A stretch of 64,000 nt of DNA. It comes from DASSUW01 sp963806395 (GTDB lineage: Bacteria; Actinomycetota; Thermoleophilia; Solirubrobacterales; Solirubrobacteraceae). The position numbers were made by a program, and so were the translations under genes. The stretch covers positions 186,001 through 250,000 of the forward strand of contig CAWDYI010000009.1 of assembly GCA_963806395.1 (NCBI GenBank). Direction: 5' to 3'. Of this stretch, positions 61,265 through 64,000 are shown piece after piece. How positions within the stretch are numbered: the stretch's first letter is position 1; the number at the start of each line of letters is the position of its first letter. The notes under the pieces were generated by a model, which ran no database searches, was not told the origin of the DNA, and was given only the letters and a program-made list of their open reading frames with translations.

Positions 61265-62053
61265 TCAGACGCGACGAATATCGACGCCGGCGCGGACGAG
61301 CGGCTTCAGCGCCGATTCGGGGACGTCCGCCGCAAGGATGACGTCGATCTCGCTCACCTCGGCGATCTGTGTCAGTGCGGGACGATCGAACTTCGATCCG
61401 TCGACCAGGAGGACGGCCTGCCGAGCGCGTTTGATCATCGCGCGCTTGACCTCGGCCTCGAGCGGGTCCGGGTCGGTGAGGAAGCCGTCGGGGGTGAGCC
61501 CACGGACGGAGAAGAGCACGTGGTCGGCGAAGTGCGCCTCGATCGTGCGGATCGCCTGCGGCCCGACCAACGAGCGCGTCGCCTTGCGCAGCGCGCCGCC
61601 GGCGCCGACGAGCTCGACCTGCGGGGCGTCGAGCTCGTACAGGAGGTCCATGACCGGCACCGCGTTGGTCAGCAGCGTGCAGCGGAGGTTCTCGCGCACG
61701 ACGCGGCGGGCCGCGAAGTAGCCGGTCGTCGAGCTGTCCACGAAGATCGCCTCGCCGGGCTCGAGCAGCGCGAGCGCCGCCGCCGCGAGTCGCTCCTTCG
61801 CGTCCACCGCGACCTCGAGCCGCTGCAGGAACGAGTCCTCGTGCCTCGAGAGGCCGGGCAGCACCGCCCCGCCGTGCGTGCGCCTGGCGACGCCGCGCGC
61901 CTGGAGCTCGTCGAGGTCGCGCCGGGCCGTCATCGGCGAGATGCCGAACTCGGTCTCCAGGTCGGCGACCGAGACGCTGCCGTGCTCCCTCAGGCGCTCG
62001 GCGATCATCCGCCGCCGCTCGTCGGGCACGAGCGAGCCGCGCGTGCCCGTCAT
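61265..62053 (-). CDS. DeoR family transcriptional regulator
   Basis: DeoR-type repressor of 262 residues. The helix-turn-helix is RRRMIAERLREHGSVSVADL and EFGISPMTARRDLDELQARG followed by VARRTHGGAV. The sugar-phosphate-sensing DeoRC domain has AIFVDSSTTGYFAARRV, CTLLTNAVPVMDLLYELD and FLTDPDPLEAEVKRAMIKRA, ending LLVDGSKFDRPALTQIAEVS. Divergent from the MFS transporter (125-bp gap), which it probably controls in response to a sugar phosphate. Confidence 0.9.
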   Translation of the reverse strand: MTGTRGSLVPDERRRMIAERLREHGSVSVADLETEFGISPMTARRDLDELQARGVARRTHGGAVLPGLSRHEDSFLQRLEVAVDAKERLAAAALALLEPGEAIFVDSSTTGYFAARRVVRENLRCTLLTNAVPVMDLLYELDAPQVELVGAGGALRKATRSLVGPQAIRTIEAHFADHVLFSVRGLTPDGFLTDPDPLEAEVKRAMIKRARQAVLLVDGSKFDRPALTQIAEVSEIDVILAADVPESALKPLVRAGVDIRRV

Positions 62054-62102
62054 GGCGTTCGCCGTCGCATCTGCGTCATTTTGGATACCAGACCGGCGAC
62101 GT

Positions 62103-62135
62103 GCGTTTCGCGTCCTGAACCGCCGGACAAAACGC
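62103..62135. promoter_or_regulatory. possible DeoR operator
   Basis: GCGTTT (62103-62108) and AAACGC (62130-62135) form an inverted repeat 21 nt apart in the DeoR/MFS gap. Related CAAAACG and ACAACG strings occur nearby. Weak evidence. Confidence 0.3.
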
Positions 62136-62178
62136 TCAGAAGCGACAACGATTCGCACATCGGGAGGAGAGGACCGAC

Positions 62179-63513
62179 GTGGCCGAGACGACGCTTGAGC
62201 GGGGGCGGGACAAGCCGAACGCGTGGAAGAACACGATCCTCGCGGGCCTGGCGAACTACATCGACGCCGGCTCGATCGTCGCCGGCGCGGCCGGCCTCGC
62301 GCTCTGGACCGAGCTGTTCGGCCTCAGCTCGAGTTTCGTCGGCATCATCGCCGCGTTCAGCTCGAACGCGATCTCGGCGGGCATCGGCGCCCTTGTCGGC
62401 GGGTGGCTGTGCGACCAGTACGGGCGCAAGCGGATCTACCAATGGGACCTGCTCGTCTACGCCTTCGGCCTGCTGTGGATCATCTTCGCCCAGGAGGCGT
62501 GGATGCTGGTGGTCGGCTACGTGATCGCCGGCCTCGCCGTCGGCGCCGACGTCCCCGCATCGTGGACGCTGATCACCGAGAGCGCGCCAAAGCGGGCGCG
62601 CGGCCGCCACGCCGGCTTCGCCCAGCTGTTGTGGATGATGGGCCCGGTCATCGTGCTCGCGCTCTCGTTCGCGCTGTCGGACCTCGGCGTCCTCGGCACG
62701 CGGATCGTCTTCGCGCACCTGCTCGTGGTCGCGCTCGTGCTGTGGGCGATGCGGCGCGGCATGCGCGAGTCGAAGATCTGGAGCGACGCCAAGAGCGCGG
62801 CCTCGTCGGTGTCGTTCGCCGGGTTCCGCGAGCTGATGCGCCGGCCCTACCTCGGCGCGATGCTGTTCCTGACCGGCATGTACGGCCTGTGGAATCTGAT
62901 GGCCGGCACAAACGGCTTCTACCTCCCCTACATCCTGCGCACGGTCGGCGACCAGAGCCAGGCGATGAGCGTCGCGCTCCAGTGCGGGAGCTTCCTGCTC
63001 GTCGCGCTCGGCGTCGCCTTCGTCTTCATGCCATTCGTCGATCGCGTCAACCAGAAGGCGATGTTCATGGTGGGGGCGCTGCTGCAGGTGTGCGCGCTGC
63101 TCCTGTTCGCGGTCCTCCCGCTGAACCTCAGCGTGGCGCTCGGTTACGTGGTGCTGCTCGGCATCGGCGGCGGCTTCGCCCAGCAGCCGTTCTTCCAGCT
63201 CTGGAGCGGAGAGATGTTCCCGACGCTCCTGCGCAGCACCGCGCAGGGCCTGATGTTCGCGGTCGTCCGGATCAGCCTCGGCATCTGGAGCTTCTTCGTC
63301 CCCGCGATCACCGCCGCGGGGTTCCAGACCCTGGCCTGGATCCTGACCGGCTTCGTCGCCGCCAGCGCGCTGCTCGGACTCCTGTTCGCGCCGTCGAACG
63401 CAGGCAAGTCGCTCGACGAGATCCAGGACGAGCAGACCGGGCAGAGCGGCGGGCGGCGCTTCGTGCGCGACCACCAGGAAGCCGAGGAGGCGACGGTGGC
63501 TTCGATCTCGTAG
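62179..63513 (+). CDS. MFS sugar transporter family protein
   Basis: Major facilitator transporter of 444 residues with about twelve helices. Signatures are GALVGGWLCDQYGRKRIYQW (GxxxDxxGRK loop) and IAGLAVGADVPASWTLITES, with APKRARGRHAGFAQLLWMMG after it. The C-terminal half has GIGGGFAQQPFFQLWSGEMF and PTLLRSTAQGLMFAVVRISL. This resembles sugar- and inositol-type transporters. GTG start with GGAGGAGAGG upstream. Divergent from DeoR, so expression probably follows sugar availability. Confidence 0.9.
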   Translation: MAETTLERGRDKPNAWKNTILAGLANYIDAGSIVAGAAGLALWTELFGLSSSFVGIIAAFSSNAISAGIGALVGGWLCDQYGRKRIYQWDLLVYAFGLLWIIFAQEAWMLVVGYVIAGLAVGADVPASWTLITESAPKRARGRHAGFAQLLWMMGPVIVLALSFALSDLGVLGTRIVFAHLLVVALVLWAMRRGMRESKIWSDAKSAASSVSFAGFRELMRRPYLGAMLFLTGMYGLWNLMAGTNGFYLPYILRTVGDQSQAMSVALQCGSFLLVALGVAFVFMPFVDRVNQKAMFMVGALLQVCALLLFAVLPLNLSVALGYVVLLGIGGGFAQQPFFQLWSGEMFPTLLRSTAQGLMFAVVRISLGIWSFFVPAITAAGFQTLAWILTGFVAASALLGLLFAPSNAGKSLDEIQDEQTGQSGGRRFVRDHQEAEEATVASIS

Positions 63514-63569
63514 ATGTGCGAAGCATGAGCGATTCTGGCCGTTCTCGCCTCGAAGTAGGCTAGGGGGCC

Positions 63570-64000
63570 TTGAGGAATCGCCTGCGGTCGACTCGCTGGA
63601 CCACCGTGGTGCCGGTGCTCGCGGCGTTGACGACGGCCGCGACCTGGGGCACGAAGCCGGGCACGGTCGTGCTGATCGTCGTCGGAGGATTCCTGGCGGG
63701 GTCCGTCCTGGCTTCCGTGCACCACGCCGAGGTGGTCGCACACCGCGTCGGCGAGCCGTTCGGGTCGATCGTCCTCGCGGTGGCGGTCACCGTCATCGAG
63801 GTGGCCCTGATCGTGACGCTGATGGTGGCCGGCGGGACCGAGACCTCGACCCTGGCCCGCGACACCGTGTTCGCCGCGGTGATCATCACCTGCAACGGGG
63901 TCGTGGGCGTGTCGCTGCTGGCCGCGACGCTGCGCCACCGTGTGGCGACGTTCAACGCAGAGGGGACGGCAAGCGCGCTGGCGACGGTCGCGACGCTCGC
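63570..64000 (+). CDS. CaCA-type cation/proton antiporter, ChaA-like (N-terminal part)
   Basis: Start of a membrane antiporter that runs past the window. The segments TVVPVLAALTTAATWGTKPG, TVVLIVVGGFLAGSVLASVH and GEPFGSIVLAVAVTVIEVAL then IVTLMVAGGTETSTLARDTV fit a calcium/proton exchanger of the ChaA/y4hA group, where the Glu in TVIEVALI is a conserved membrane acid. The TTG start at 63570 is preceded by GGGGG; GTG codons near 63608 could also start it. Confidence 0.72.
   Translation, partial: MRNRLRSTRWTTVVPVLAALTTAATWGTKPGTVVLIVVGGFLAGSVLASVHHAEVVAHRVGEPFGSIVLAVAVTVIEVALIVTLMVAGGTETSTLARDTVFAAVIITCNGVVGVSLLAATLRHRVATFNAEGTASALATVATL

Noticed and set aside
1..64000. CRISPR arrays, tRNA or rRNA genes, insertion sequences, prophage genes
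   Set aside because: I looked for them on both strands and found nothing that supports any. The only tandem repeat noticed (23466-23549) is coding.

Overview
The window is high-GC DNA with dense operons, many 4-bp ATGA or GTGA start/stop overlaps and frequent GTG starts. The gene content is an F420-type luciferase-like oxidoreductase, a wax ester synthase/DGAT relic, a Ppx/GppA phosphatase, several acyl-CoA operons, and long secreted PQQ-dehydrogenase proteins with ThuA and PKD domains. Together these point to a soil actinobacterium, most likely of the Thermoleophilia (Solirubrobacterales, e.g. Conexibacter or Solirubrobacter). This placement is inferred from gene content only. I saw no rRNA, tRNA, CRISPR array, insertion sequence or phage gene.

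Layout. 1-8.2 kb holds acyl-CoA metabolism. An SDR, a HAD phosphatase, an acyl-CoA dehydrogenase and a divergent APH-type kinase together resemble a split ACAD10 / levulinate-type 4-hydroxyacyl-CoA pathway. They are followed by a short PPDK-like protein, an enoyl-CoA hydratase, a HAD phosphatase and an LLM oxidoreductase. 8.1-13.2 kb is a sugar-type ABC transporter (binding protein, ATPase, permease) ending in a CaiB/BaiF CoA-transferase; its first two genes carry many frameshifts. 13.3-17.3 kb is a beta-oxidation-like operon (two enoyl-CoA hydratases, an SDR, a MaoC hydratase) behind an internally deleted wax ester synthase/DGAT. 17.4-24.4 kb has a DedA protein, a TetR/MMPL pair, a GMC oxidoreductase, small membrane proteins and a DHFR-like reductase. 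24.4-35.9 kb has a secreted M14 carboxypeptidase, an ECF sigma factor with a membrane partner, paired EamA half-transporters, a receiver-PAS-PAS-HD-GYP protein, and a copper-linked multicopper oxidase / cyclase-YHS divergon.

36-54.4 kb is the most interesting part. It is a carbohydrate locus with two secreted PQQ sugar dehydrogenases (one fused to ThuA, PKD and a CBM6-like domain), two exported TIM-barrel isomerase/epimerase-fold proteins, a Gfo/Idh dehydrogenase, a ribose-type ABC transporter, a ROK kinase and a GAF-winged-helix regulator. Four copies of one 18-bp element (close to TGTCAAGGTTYGCTCACA) lie 90-116 nt before the first start codon of four transcription units, always pointing towards the gene. 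Both dehydrogenase genes also follow a small leader ORF with a strong ribosome binding site whose stop overlaps the next start. I infer a co-regulated system that oxidises sugars outside the cell and imports and processes the products, possibly through 3-keto sugars.

54.3-64 kb has a serine hydrolase, a fatty acid desaturase, a PHP-type phosphatase, Ppx/GppA, a CopZ-like chaperone behind a second CsoR-like site, a MerR/ACT/SnoaL-VOC operon, a DeoR regulator with a divergent MFS transporter, and the start of a cation/proton antiporter.

Caution: many genes carry single-base frameshifts, clustered at 1.7-2.6, 10.6-13.0 and 37.2-39.2 kb. Most look like base-call indels, because motifs resume intact in the next frame. 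The glpX copy is different: it has an in-frame stop and missing internal sequence.
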